A DNA stretch of 64,000 nt. Source: Lachnoclostridium sp. UBA1175 (lineage in GTDB: Bacteria > Bacillota > Clostridia > Lachnospirales > Lachnospiraceae). The stretch spans positions 118,467 through 182,466 of the forward strand of contig DBYX01000007.1 of NCBI GenBank assembly GCA_002311665.1, read 5' to 3'. The notes under the pieces are model-generated. The model was not told the origin of the DNA, did no database searches, and was given only the letters and a program-made list of their open reading frames with translations. Positions 34,795 through 44,597 of this stretch are shown piece after piece. The position numbers were made by a program, and so were the translations under genes. Position 1 is the stretch's first letter. Each line of letters opens with the position of its first letter.

Positions 34795-36545
34795 AGCATG
34801 CAACGTTGTATTGCGTGACGCCTCCGTCGGAGGCTCAGCTTGCGCGTATGAAAGCCTTCCTCGCCCGTGAGGAGGGCGATCCCAACATCGAGATCAAGGT
34901 CGAGGTCGAGCTGTCGCTCGTGAGCGGTTTCATCCTGCGCACGGAGAGCAAGATCTACGACTGGAGTATGTACGGCCGCGTGGAACAACTGCGCGGCGCT
35001 CTTGGCGTGGTGCACGGAAGACGGCCGAAGAAGACGGTTGCCAACCTCAAGAAGTGCATCGAGGAGTTCAAGCTTGCCGCCGGTGAGAAGGAGTACGGAA
35101 CGGTAGTCTTCGTCGGCGACGGGATAGCCGTTGTGACGGGACTCGATCACGCGTGTTACGGGGAGATCGTGACATTTTCCTGCGGAGTGAAGGGTATGGT
35201 CATGGACATCCGCCGCGATGAGATCGGTGTGATCCTCTTCGGGCGCGACACCGAGATCCTCGAGGGCAGCCAGGTCACGAGAACATGCCGTATGGCGGGA
35301 ATGCCGGTCGGCGACAGCTTCATCGGCCGCATCGTGGACGCGCTCGGCAACCCCGTGGACGGGCAGGGCGAGATCGTTTCCTCGGACTTCCGTCCGCTCG
35401 AAAACCCCGCGCCCGGCATCATGGACCGCCAGCCGGTCACGACCTCGATGGAGACCGGAATCCTTGCGATCGACTCGATGTTCCCGATCGGACGCGGACA
35501 GCGTGAGCTGATCATCGGCGACCGCCAGACCGGCAAGACGAGCATCGCGATCGACACGATACTCAATCAAAAAGGGAAAAATGTCGTGTGCATCTACGTG
35601 GCGATCGGACAGAAGGCATCGACGATCGCGAAGATGGTGACCACGCTGCGCGAGGCGGGCGCTATGGAGTACACCGTTGTGGTGACCTCCACCGCGTCGG
35701 AGCCCGCGCCGTTACAGTATATTGCGCCGTACTCGGGCACCGCGCTCGCGGAGTATTTTATGTACAGCGGCCGCGATGTTCTCATCGTGTACGACGATCT
35801 CTCCAAGCACGCGGTTGCCTACCGCGCGATCTCGCTCCTTCTCGAGCGCTCCCCGGGCCGTGAGGCGTATCCGGGCGACGTGTTCTATCTGCATTCACGT
35901 CTGCTCGAGCGCGCGAGCCGCTTAAGCGATGAGCTCGGCGGCGGATCCATCACGGCACTCCCGATCATCGAGACGCAGAACGGCGATGTGTCCGCGTACA
36001 TTCCGACCAACGTGATCTCCATCACGGACGGTCAGATCTATCTTGAGAGCGAGCTTTTCTTCGAGGGCCAGCGGCCGGCTGTCAACGTCGGTCTCTCGGT
36101 GTCCCGCGTCGGCGGCGCCGCACAGGCGTCCGTGATGAAGCAGGCGTCGGGAACGGTCCGCATCGATCTCGCACAGTACCGCGAGATGGAGGTGTTCACG
36201 CAGTTCTCCTCGGAGCTTGACGACAGCACGAAGCGCCAGCTGGCGCACGGTCGTGCATTGATGGAGCTTCTGAAGCAGCCGCTCGGACATTCCCTGTCCA
36301 TGCCGGAGCAGGTCGTCCTGCTTCAGGCGGCCAACCGCAGACTGTTCGAGAATCTGAGCGTGCGTGAGCTCGCGGCGTGCAAATACGAGTTTTTGAAGTT
36401 TATGAAGGTTAATTATCCCGATCTTCTCGCGGAGATCGGCAACGGCGAGAAGCTTCGCAAGTCCCAGCTGGAGCGTTTGGACGCGGCCGGCGCCAAGTGG
36501 CTTGCGCAGCGCGGACAGGAGAGCGGAGATGGCGAACGCACATGA
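34791..36545 (+). CDS. atpA: ATP synthase F1 delta(C-terminal domain)-alpha fusion subunit
   Basis: The 584-residue protein is about 80 residues longer than a normal alpha subunit. Residues ~3-71 align with the C-terminal domain of delta/OSCP: LYCVTPPSEAQLARM matches the VTSAAALSEQQLA stretch of E. coli delta, and LVSGFILRTESKIYDWSM with GRVEQLRGAL matches VMAGVIIRAGDMVIDGSV-GRLERLADVL. A short linker (~72-84) and an alpha-like N-terminal helix (TVANLKKCIEEFK) follow, then full alpha: VGDGIAVVTGL, Walker A GDRQTGKTS (residues 243-251), LLLERSPGREAYPGD and the arginine-finger loop SVSRVGGAAQ. The delta N-terminal six-helix domain is encoded nowhere in the operon. The frame is continuous, with no sign of a split start. 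If all three alpha copies carry the domain, F1 would hold three delta-CTD copies. Confidence 0.93.
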   Translation: MKHATLYCVTPPSEAQLARMKAFLAREEGDPNIEIKVEVELSLVSGFILRTESKIYDWSMYGRVEQLRGALGVVHGRRPKKTVANLKKCIEEFKLAAGEKEYGTVVFVGDGIAVVTGLDHACYGEIVTFSCGVKGMVMDIRRDEIGVILFGRDTEILEGSQVTRTCRMAGMPVGDSFIGRIVDALGNPVDGQGEIVSSDFRPLENPAPGIMDRQPVTTSMETGILAIDSMFPIGRGQRELIIGDRQTGKTSIAIDTILNQKGKNVVCIYVAIGQKASTIAKMVTTLREAGAMEYTVVVTSTASEPAPLQYIAPYSGTALAEYFMYSGRDVLIVYDDLSKHAVAYRAISLLLERSPGREAYPGDVFYLHSRLLERASRLSDELGGGSITALPIIETQNGDVSAYIPTNVISITDGQIYLESELFFEGQRPAVNVGLSVSRVGGAAQASVMKQASGTVRIDLAQYREMEVFTQFSSELDDSTKRQLAHGRALMELLKQPLGHSLSMPEQVVLLQAANRRLFENLSVRELAACKYEFLKFMKVNYPDLLAEIGNGEKLRKSQLERLDAAGAKWLAQRGQESGDGERT

Positions 36546-37458
36546 GATCCTCGGCCGCATCCGGAGTATCCGTGACACGATGAAGATCACGAAGGCCATG
36601 TATATGGTCTCGTCGATGAAAGTGCAGAAGGCCAAGCGCAAACTTGCGGAGACGCTGCCTTATTTTACGGCGTTGCAGGACCAGATCGCGGATGTGCTGC
36701 TGCATTTTCCGGAGATGACGCACCTGTTCTTCGACAACCGTCCGGAGGACGCGCTCGAGGTCGTGAAGCGGCGCATCTACGTGGTGATCACGGGCGACAA
36801 GGGAATGGCAGGGCCGTACAACCTCAATGTCATCAAGGAAGCCAGGTCGCAGTTTGCGGCGTCGCAGGACTATAAGATCTATGCGGTCGGCGAGACGGGA
36901 CGGCACGTGTTTCTCGCGGAGAAACTGCCCGTGGAACGGGACTTTCGGATGTCGTCGAACAATCCTTCCGTGCACCGCGCGCGGTTGATGGCGGAGATTT
37001 TGATCGAGAAGTACCGCAACGAGGAAGTCGACGAGATCTATGTCATATATACGAGAATGAGAAACAGCATCTCCTCGGAGGTGCGGGTGGAGCAGCTGCT
37101 GCCGTTCCGCACGAGCCGCTACCTGAAGGGACAGATGAAAGAGGGCGTGTACAACGTCGATGAGATGGAGATCTTCCCGTCCGCGGCGGAGGTGCTGGAG
37201 ACGCTTGTGCGCAACACGGTCACGGGCTTTCTGTACGGCGCGATGGTCGAGAGCCAGGCGTCGGAGGAGAGCGCGCGAATGATGTCGATGAAGACCGCGA
37301 CGGACAATGCGGACGCGATGCTTGCGGAGCTCTCGAGGCAGTACAACCAGTTCCGGCAGGCGGCGATCACGCAGGAGATCACCGAGGTTGTGGGCGGCGC
37401 GAAAGCGCTGCAGAAGAAGAAACTGAAGCGGCGGCAGAAAGCGGCCGCAGCGCAATAA
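36529..37458 (+). CDS. atpG: ATP synthase F1 subunit gamma
   Basis: Gamma is the central rotor shaft. The 309-residue protein has the N-terminal coiled-coil start ILGRIRSIRDTMKITKAMYMVS, the Rossmann-like middle (YVVITGDKGMAGPYN) and the C-terminal helix with ARMMSMKTATDNAD and QEITEVVGGAKAL. It is slightly longer than usual because of a basic tail. The ATG at 36529 lies inside the end of the alpha gene (17-bp overlap), preceded by GGAGAGCGGAG. Confidence 0.94.
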   Translation: MANAHEILGRIRSIRDTMKITKAMYMVSSMKVQKAKRKLAETLPYFTALQDQIADVLLHFPEMTHLFFDNRPEDALEVVKRRIYVVITGDKGMAGPYNLNVIKEARSQFAASQDYKIYAVGETGRHVFLAEKLPVERDFRMSSNNPSVHRARLMAEILIEKYRNEEVDEIYVIYTRMRNSISSEVRVEQLLPFRTSRYLKGQMKEGVYNVDEMEIFPSAAEVLETLVRNTVTGFLYGAMVESQASEESARMMSMKTATDNADAMLAELSRQYNQFRQAAITQEITEVVGGAKALQKKKLKRRQKAAAAQ

Positions 37459-37527
37459 CACTTCCGTCGGGGATGTCCGGCGAAAGTTATGCGGGTCGCC
37501 GGAAGGAAGGCCTGCACGGAGGTTCAT

Positions 37528-38925
<1,398 letters not shown>

Positions 38926-38962
38926 TTGCCGGGACAGTAAATGTCAGATGTAAGGAAGCAGT

Positions 38963-39388
38963 ATGAACACATTTCACCTGAAAATCATTACCTGTGACCG
39001 GATCTTCTACGACGGCGAGTGCGAGTCCATCATTTTCCCGGGCTTCGACGGCCAGATGGAGATCCAGGCGAACCACGCCCCGATGGCGACGACCGTGGCT
39101 GTCGGCGAGGTGCGCTTCCGCGACGCGGAAGGGAACACGCAGGCGGTGATCGTGTCGGACGGTATGATCAAGACGGGGGACAACGAGGTGACGCTGCTCG
39201 CATTTTCCGCGGAGCGACCCGAGGAGATCGACGCGCACCGCGCACAGGTGGCGCTCGATATGGCGCGCGAGGAGCTGCAGAGAAAGCAGAGCATGGTGGA
39301 GTACAACATCTCCAACGCGGCGATGGCGCGTGCGATGGCACGCTTAAGCGGCGCGAAGCGGATCCACCCGGACGATTTCAACACGTAG
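38963..39388 (+). CDS. atpC: ATP synthase F1 subunit epsilon
   Basis: Epsilon is the inhibitory rotor subunit. The 141-residue protein has an N-terminal beta-sandwich (FHLKIITCDRIFYDGECES, IQANHAPMATTVAVGEV) and a C-terminal helical hairpin (AQVALDMAREELQRK, AMARAMARL). It is the last gene of the atp operon and ends 9 bp from the convergent merR-type gene. Confidence 0.93.
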   Translation: MNTFHLKIITCDRIFYDGECESIIFPGFDGQMEIQANHAPMATTVAVGEVRFRDAEGNTQAVIVSDGMIKTGDNEVTLLAFSAERPEEIDAHRAQVALDMAREELQRKQSMVEYNISNAAMARAMARLSGAKRIHPDDFNT

Positions 39389-39397
39389 GACGTGGTG

Positions 39398-40258
39398 TTA
39401 TTCCACACAGAGAAGAAGGTATTTATAATATTTATGATCGGTCCCGACCTCGTAGAGGTTTATGAGACTGATCGAGAACAGATCGGAACAGGCCTTGAGC
39501 CTGTTCCTTTTTGCGTAATGGGCAATGCGGCGGTAGGTGCGCTCGATGTCGGGCTCGTTGTGGTCGTGTGAGCATAATATGGCGCGGTGTCCCGGAAGGG
39601 GAAGCGTGTCGACGCCGTCCGCGGCGAGCAGGGAGAGTGTGACGACGCGGTTGTAGACATAGTTGCCCTTCACGAAGTCCTCATAGGCAATGGTTACGCC
39701 GGAGGGAAAGGATGTGAGATACGTCTCCTCGGTCGCTTTGTTCAGGTGCGCGCCGATGTCGCTTGCGATGTCCGCGGCGTGGTACGAGGCTTCCTTGTTG
39801 CGGACGCGCGTCTCGCGGTAGCTCATCTCCGGGATCTCCGCGAGAAACGGCGTGCTGGGACGGTGCGTGCCGAACTGTTCCAGAAGCCATGTGCCCAGAT
39901 GAAGGGCACTTATTTTTTTCGTGATGCCGTACAGTTCACGCTGCAACTCGAGGATGCGCGAGTTGATCAGATTCACGAGACCGCTCTTGGAGGGGTTATG
40001 GATCACATCGCGGATCTCGGCGAGCGAGCAGCCGGACTGCTGCATCGTCACGATGAAGTAGAAGGAACTGATCTGCGAGGTCGCATAGTAATGGTAGCCA
40101 TTCGCCGGGTTCAGCCAGGGCGTGAGAACGTTCTGCTCGTAGTAGTGGCGCAGTGTATCGCGCGTGGTGCCGCACAGTTTGGCGAACTCACCTACCGTGA
40201 GGGAGTACTCGCCGTTGGGCTCGGGCAAGGAGTGAAGACCGGGGATCCTGCGTGTCAT
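39398..40258 (-). CDS. MerR-family regulator with a GyrI-like effector domain, divergent from the fatty-acid operon
   Basis: The 286-residue protein has an N-terminal MerR winged-helix domain (~15-85) with YSLTVGEFAKLCGTTRDTLRHYYE, NGYHYYATSQISSF and the QSGCSLAEIRDVI helix, a dimerisation coiled coil (~95-125) and a C-terminal region (~145-286) with the length and strand pattern of GyrI/BmrR-like ligand-binding domains. No metal-binding cysteine motif is seen, so a small-molecule ligand is more likely. Start 40258 has a strong GGAGGTGTTTCC. It is transcribed away from acpP across a 151-bp gap holding a MerR-type promoter, so control of the fatty-acid operon is a strong inference. Its own promoter was not clearly found. 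Confidence 0.85.
   Translation of the reverse strand: MTRRIPGLHSLPEPNGEYSLTVGEFAKLCGTTRDTLRHYYEQNVLTPWLNPANGYHYYATSQISSFYFIVTMQQSGCSLAEIRDVIHNPSKSGLVNLINSRILELQRELYGITKKISALHLGTWLLEQFGTHRPSTPFLAEIPEMSYRETRVRNKEASYHAADIASDIGAHLNKATEETYLTSFPSGVTIAYEDFVKGNYVYNRVVTLSLLAADGVDTLPLPGHRAILCSHDHNEPDIERTYRRIAHYAKRNRLKACSDLFSISLINLYEVGTDHKYYKYLLLCVE
39485..39512 (+). terminator. Terminator of the atp operon, inside the convergent regulator gene
   Basis: GGAACAGGC (39485-39493) pairs perfectly with GCCTGTTCC (39499-39507) around a 5-nt loop, followed by TTTTT. It lies about 97 bp past the atpC stop, within the 3' coding part of the minus-strand regulator. Confidence 0.75.
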
Positions 40259-40321
40259 GGAAACACCTCCGTATGCAAAAAAAATCAAAAATAACGATTT
40301 ATTAAATTTCAATAAAACTTC

Positions 40322-40352
40322 TTGACCTGGGGGTTGCCCCCAAGATTATTAT
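40322..40352 (+). promoter_or_regulatory. MerR-type promoter/operator of the fatty-acid operon
   Basis: -35 TTGACC (40322-40327) and -10 TATTAT (40347-40352) are separated by 19 bp, two more than optimal. The spacer holds the inverted repeat TGGGGG-TTG-CCCCCA (40328-40342). An overlong spacer with a dyad between the two boxes is the hallmark of promoters untwisted by MerR-family activators. Confidence 0.8.
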
Positions 40353-40409
40353 AGCAGCGATCACAGAAAATGCAACCGCAATATGCGGTATACACCAAAG
40401 GAGAATCAT

Positions 40410-40634
40410 ATGAAAGACATCACGAACGGCATCATTCACATTATTGCGGAGTACCTCGGAAAGGACGAGTCGGAGCTCACGGCGGACGACCGTTTCACGG
40501 ACATCGGCCTGGATTCGCTCGACATCATGGAGCTTGTGATGCAGATGCAGGAGGAGTTTGACTGCAAGATCGAACTCTCGCAGGAGATCACGACGATCGG
40601 TAAGCTTGCGGAACTGATCGCTTCGCAGCAGTAG
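40410..40634 (+). CDS. acpP: Acyl carrier protein
   Basis: The 74-residue four-helix protein carries growing fatty acyl chains on a phosphopantetheine attached to the Ser of LDSLDIMELV. It is the first gene of the fatty-acid operon; the ATG at 40410 follows AAAGGAG. The sequence is acidic and of normal length. Confidence 0.95.
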   Translation: MKDITNGIIHIIAEYLGKDESELTADDRFTDIGLDSLDIMELVMQMQEEFDCKIELSQEITTIGKLAELIASQQ

Positions 40635-40704
40635 GAAAATGCGCCGTTCGCTGCGCATCGGCGGTGTTGCGCCGGTCGCAGCGGACGCATATTCGGAGGA
40701 AACT

Positions 40705-41694
40705 ATGACAAATACGGTGTGGAAGGACAACCCGGTGTGTGCGGCGCTTGGCGTTGACTATCCGGTGTTGCAGGGAGGAATGGCGTGGATCGCCGACGCG
40801 GAACTCGCGGCTGCGGTTTCCAATGCCGGCGGACTCGGACTGATCGCGGCGATGAACTCGAACGGCGAGCAGCTTCGCGCGCAGATCCGCCGTGCGAAGG
40901 AGCTGACGGACCGTCCGTTCGGCGTCAATCTTATGTTGATGAGCCCGTTTATCGAGGAGGCCGTCGAGGTCGTGTGCGAGGAGCGGGTCGGTATCGTAAC
41001 GACCGGTGCGGGCAACCCGGCAAAGTTTATGGACAAGCTGAACGCGGCGGGCGTGAAGGTCATCTGTGTGGTGGCGAGCGTGGCGCTCGCAGTGATGGCG
41101 GAGCGCATGGGCGCCTGCGCGGTGGTCGCAGAAGGGTGTGAGTCCGGCGGACACGTCGGAGAGACCACGACGATGGCTCTTGTTCCGCAGGTTGTCGATG
41201 CCGTGAACATTCCGGTGATCGCGGCGGGAGGCATCGCGGACGGCAGGGGGATGGCCGCGGCGTTTATGCTCGGCGCATGCGCGGTGCAGATGGGAACGCG
41301 TTTTCTGACGGCGAAGGAGTGCAATGTGCACGAGAATTATAAGGCGAAGGTGCTCGCGGCGAAGGACCACGACACGATCGTCACGGGGCGCACGCTCGGG
41401 CATCCGGTGCGCGCTCTCAAGAATGCGATGACACGGGAGTTCCAGCGCAAGGAAAATGACCCCGCGACGACGCAGGAGGAGCTCGAGGCGATGGGCGCAG
41501 GTGCGCTGCGCAGGGCTGCCGTCGAGGGAGATGTGAAGAACGGCTCCTGCATGTGCGGCCAGATCGCGGGACTCGTGAAGAGTGAGGGAACCTGTGCGGA
41601 AATCGTGCATGACATATGCGGGGAGGCGATGCTTCTTCTTGAGGGAAGCCGCTGCACGGCGGGCGGCAGGATCGCTCCCGATGCGGAGGTGTAA
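40705..41694 (+). CDS. fabK: Enoyl-ACP reductase, FMN-dependent FabK type
   Basis: FabK reduces trans-2-enoyl-ACP in the last step of each elongation round. The 329-residue TIM-barrel flavoprotein has YPVLQGGMAWIADAELA, SNAGGLGLIAA, CEGCESGGH-like VAEGCESGGHVGE, and the FMN-phosphate motif AAGGIADGRGMAAA. It belongs to the 2-nitropropane-dioxygenase superfamily; the fab context decides the role. The ATG at 40705 has GGAGGA upstream. Confidence 0.93.
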   Translation: MTNTVWKDNPVCAALGVDYPVLQGGMAWIADAELAAAVSNAGGLGLIAAMNSNGEQLRAQIRRAKELTDRPFGVNLMLMSPFIEEAVEVVCEERVGIVTTGAGNPAKFMDKLNAAGVKVICVVASVALAVMAERMGACAVVAEGCESGGHVGETTTMALVPQVVDAVNIPVIAAGGIADGRGMAAAFMLGACAVQMGTRFLTAKECNVHENYKAKVLAAKDHDTIVTGRTLGHPVRALKNAMTREFQRKENDPATTQEELEAMGAGALRRAAVEGDVKNGSCMCGQIAGLVKSEGTCAEIVHDICGEAMLLLEGSRCTAGGRIAPDAEV

Positions 41695-41695
41695 C

Positions 41696-42628
41696 GTGGG
41701 GAAGATCGCATTTCTCATGGCCGGACAGAGTAGCCAGTATCCCGGGATGGCGAAGGATCTCTATGAGACAGAGTCATCCGTGAGGGAGCTTTTTGACCGC
41801 GCGGAACTGCTTCGACCGGGTACGATTGACATTATGTTCAACGGCAGTGCGGAGGAGCTGAAGCGGACGGATGTCACGCAGCCGTGTATGTTCTTGGCAG
41901 ACCTTGCGGCGGCGACGGCGCTTACGGCGTACGGTGTACGACCGGATGCGGTGGCAGGATTTTCCCTCGGGGAGATCGCGGCGCTTGCGGTGGCCGGAGT
42001 ACTCACAGCGGAGGACGCGTTCCGGTTGGTGTGCCGAAGAGGTGAATTGATGCAGGCGGCGGCGGAGAGAACGCCGGGCGGAATGCTTGCGATATTACGG
42101 CAGGACAGGGAGACGGTGGAGCGTCTGTGTGCGGAGCACGGCGTGTATCCCGTCAATTACAACTGCCCGGGACAGATCGTGGCGGCCGGCGAGGCTGCGC
42201 GGATCGCGGAGATGAAGGAGGCGCTCGCCGGAGCGGGAATCCGTTTCGTCGAGCTTGCGGTCGGGGGAGCGTTTCACACCCCGTATATGCAAAGCGCCTC
42301 GGAAGGCTTGAAGGCAGTACTCGCGGGGTTAACGCTGCAAGGGCCGAAGATCCCGCTGTACGCGAACCGTACGGCGTTGCCGTATCCCGCTGACACTGCG
42401 GAGGCGGTGTCGCTGATCACAGCGCAGGTGTCGGGAAGCGTGCTCTGGGAAGATACGATACGGAATATGCTCGCGGACGGTGTCACGGAGTTCATCGAGT
42501 GCGGGCCGGGCAAGACGCTCACCGGACTTGTGAAGAAGACAGCGCCCGACGTGAGCGCGTTCCCGGTGGGGGATGTGAGTTCTCTTCGGGAGAAAGGAGT
42601 GTTATGCTGCGGGGAAAAACAGCCGTGA
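41696..42628 (+). CDS. fabD: Malonyl-CoA:ACP transacylase
   Basis: FabD loads malonate from malonyl-CoA onto ACP. The 310-residue protein has AFLMAGQSSQYPGM, the nucleophile elbow GFSLGEIAALAVAG, the Arg of CRRGELMQ, GGAFHTPYM with the catalytic His, and ECGPGKTLTGL. The best start is a GTG at 41696, one base after the fabK stop and five bases from GGAGGT; upstream ATG codons lie in fabK and lack spacing. Its end overlaps fabG by 25 bp. Confidence 0.93.
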   Translation: MGKIAFLMAGQSSQYPGMAKDLYETESSVRELFDRAELLRPGTIDIMFNGSAEELKRTDVTQPCMFLADLAAATALTAYGVRPDAVAGFSLGEIAALAVAGVLTAEDAFRLVCRRGELMQAAAERTPGGMLAILRQDRETVERLCAEHGVYPVNYNCPGQIVAAGEAARIAEMKEALAGAGIRFVELAVGGAFHTPYMQSASEGLKAVLAGLTLQGPKIPLYANRTALPYPADTAEAVSLITAQVSGSVLWEDTIRNMLADGVTEFIECGPGKTLTGLVKKTAPDVSAFPVGDVSSLREKGVLCCGEKQP

Positions 42629-43344
42629 TCACGGGAGGAACCCGTGGGATCGGTCTTGCGATCGCGAGATGCTTTGCGGAGAACGGGGCGGATGTCGCGC
42701 TGATCGCGACGAGGCGGAGCGAGAGCGCGGAGGCCAATGTCACGGAGCTCGCGTCGACAGGGCGCAGGGTGAAACTGTACGTCTGCGACGTGAGGGACAA
42801 TGCGGCCGTGGAGCGCACGACGGCGGAGATCGCAGAGGATTTCGGGCGGATCGACATACTGGTCAACAACGCCGGGATCACACGGGACGGTCTGCTGCCG
42901 GGGCTCGGTGAAGCGGACATCAACGATGTCATTGATGTGAATCTGAAGGGCACCATCTGGGTGACCAAGGCGTTTCTTCGCGGCTTTGTGAAGCAGCGCG
43001 CGGGCGTGATCATCAACCTGAGTTCGGTCGTCGGACTGATGGGCAACAGCGGGCAGACAAACTATGCGGCGTCCAAGGCGGGCGTCATCGGATTCACAAA
43101 GTCGGTGGCGAAGGAGTACGGACGGAGGAACGTCCGATGCAACGCGATCGCGCCGGGGTATATCGCGACCGATATGACGGCGGCTCTGAGCGAGGAGGCG
43201 ACGGAGCAGATCGCCAAGCAACTGCCGCTCGGGCGGCTCGGCAAACCGGAGGATGTGGCGGCACTCGCCTTATTTCTCGCAAGCGACTTGGCATCGTACA
43301 TCACCGGCGAGGTGATCGCGGTGGACGGAGGAATGTATGTGTAG
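42604..43344 (+). CDS. fabG: 3-oxoacyl-ACP reductase
   Basis: FabG reduces beta-ketoacyl-ACP with NADPH. The 246-residue short-chain dehydrogenase has the nucleotide-binding ITGGTRGIGLAIA, LVNNAGITRDGLL, the Ser of INLSSVVGLMGN, catalytic YAASKAG and the APGYIATDMT block. The ATG at 42604 has AGAAAGGAG upstream and lies within the fabD 3' end. Confidence 0.95.
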   Translation: MLRGKTAVITGGTRGIGLAIARCFAENGADVALIATRRSESAEANVTELASTGRRVKLYVCDVRDNAAVERTTAEIAEDFGRIDILVNNAGITRDGLLPGLGEADINDVIDVNLKGTIWVTKAFLRGFVKQRAGVIINLSSVVGLMGNSGQTNYAASKAGVIGFTKSVAKEYGRRNVRCNAIAPGYIATDMTAALSEEATEQIAKQLPLGRLGKPEDVAALALFLASDLASYITGEVIAVDGGMYV

Positions 43345-44569
43345 AGTAGTAGTGACGGGTATGGGCGTGATCTCGCCCGTAGGTAACACGATCGATGATT
43401 TCTGGAGCAGTATCTCATCCGGTGTGTGCGGCGTTGACCGCATCCGGAGATTTGACGCATCGAGACTTGCGGTGTCGCTCGATGCCGAGGTGAAATCCTT
43501 CGAGCCGAAGGAATATTACGCGACGATGCAGGAGATCCGCAAATCGGACCTCTACATGCAGTACGCGATGGGCGCGGCAAAACAGGCCGTGGAGCAGAGC
43601 GGCATCCTGACGAATTCGCTCAACCGCGAGCGGTTCGGCGTGTATGTCGGCTCCGGCATCGGAGGGATCAACACGACGCTGCGCGAGGCGGCAAAACTCA
43701 CGGAGAAGGGGCCTGAGATGATCTCGCCGTTCTTCGTTCCGATGATGATCAGCAATATGGCGGCGGGGGCAATCTCCATCCGCTTCGGGGCCAAGGGACC
43801 GACACTTCCGGTGGTCACGGCATGCGCGACTTCGACGCACACGATCGGTGAGGCGTACCGCGCGATCAAACATGGCTACGCGGATGCGATCATCGCAGGG
43901 GGAAGCGAGGCATCGATCAACGAGCTTGCGATGGCAGGCTTCATCAACTGTCAGGCACTGAATCTCTCGGATGATCCGAACGCCGGAAGCCTTCCGTTTG
44001 ACAAGCGGCGCGCGGGGTTCGTGATGGGCGAGGGCGCGGGAATGCTTGTCCTTGAGGAGTACCGTCACGCGAAGGAGCGCGGCGCGAAGATCCTGGCGGA
44101 GGTTGTCGGTTACGGCAATTCGTCGGATGCATACCACATAACGGCTCCCGATCCGGAGGGCGACGGCGCGGTCCGCGCGATCCGCATGGCGATCGGCGAG
44201 GCGGGTATCAACGACAGCGACGAGGTTTACGTTAACGCGCACGGAACCGGTACGCATCTCAACGACGCGATGGAGACGAAGGCGCTCAAGACCGTGTTCG
44301 GCGAGCGGGCGTACAAGCTGCATGTCAGCTCCACCAAATCGATGACCGGTCATATGATGGGCGCGACGGGCGCCGTGGAGGCGATCGCTTCGGTGCTGGC
44401 ACTCACGGAGGGCACGGTTCCTCCGACGATCAACTATCGCGAGAAGGACGAGGAGTGCGACCTGGATTACACGCCGAACGAGGCCGTGAAGGCGGATCTC
44501 ACGTGCGCGATCAGCACATCGCTCGGCTTCGGCGGACACAACGCGTGCATCGCGTTCCGCAGGATCTAA
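43337..44569 (+). CDS. fabF: 3-oxoacyl-ACP synthase II
   Basis: FabF condenses malonyl-ACP with acyl-ACP. The 410-residue thiolase-fold enzyme has VVTGMGVISPVGN, the nucleophile Cys in TACATSTHTIGEA, the two catalytic histidines in NAHGTGTHLND and STKSMTGHMMGA, and TSLGFGGHNA. It is the only condensing enzyme in the operon; no FabH is present. It overlaps fabG by 8 bp (ATGTGTAG), with GGAGG upstream. Confidence 0.96.
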   Translation: MCRVVVTGMGVISPVGNTIDDFWSSISSGVCGVDRIRRFDASRLAVSLDAEVKSFEPKEYYATMQEIRKSDLYMQYAMGAAKQAVEQSGILTNSLNRERFGVYVGSGIGGINTTLREAAKLTEKGPEMISPFFVPMMISNMAAGAISIRFGAKGPTLPVVTACATSTHTIGEAYRAIKHGYADAIIAGGSEASINELAMAGFINCQALNLSDDPNAGSLPFDKRRAGFVMGEGAGMLVLEEYRHAKERGAKILAEVVGYGNSSDAYHITAPDPEGDGAVRAIRMAIGEAGINDSDEVYVNAHGTGTHLNDAMETKALKTVFGERAYKLHVSSTKSMTGHMMGATGAVEAIASVLALTEGTVPPTINYREKDEECDLDYTPNEAVKADLTCAISTSLGFGGHNACIAFRRI

Positions 44570-44597
44570 GAAGCGGAAAATGACAGAGGACGGTAAT

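Noticed and set aside
34791..35060. A separate short atpH gene or sequencing frameshift before atpA
   Set aside because: The delta-like and alpha parts are in one uninterrupted frame, with no stop and no convincing internal ribosome site at the alpha boundary.
40259..40321. Promoter of the MerR-type gene
   Set aside because: Several A+T-rich candidates exist on the minus strand but none has a convincing box pair and spacing.
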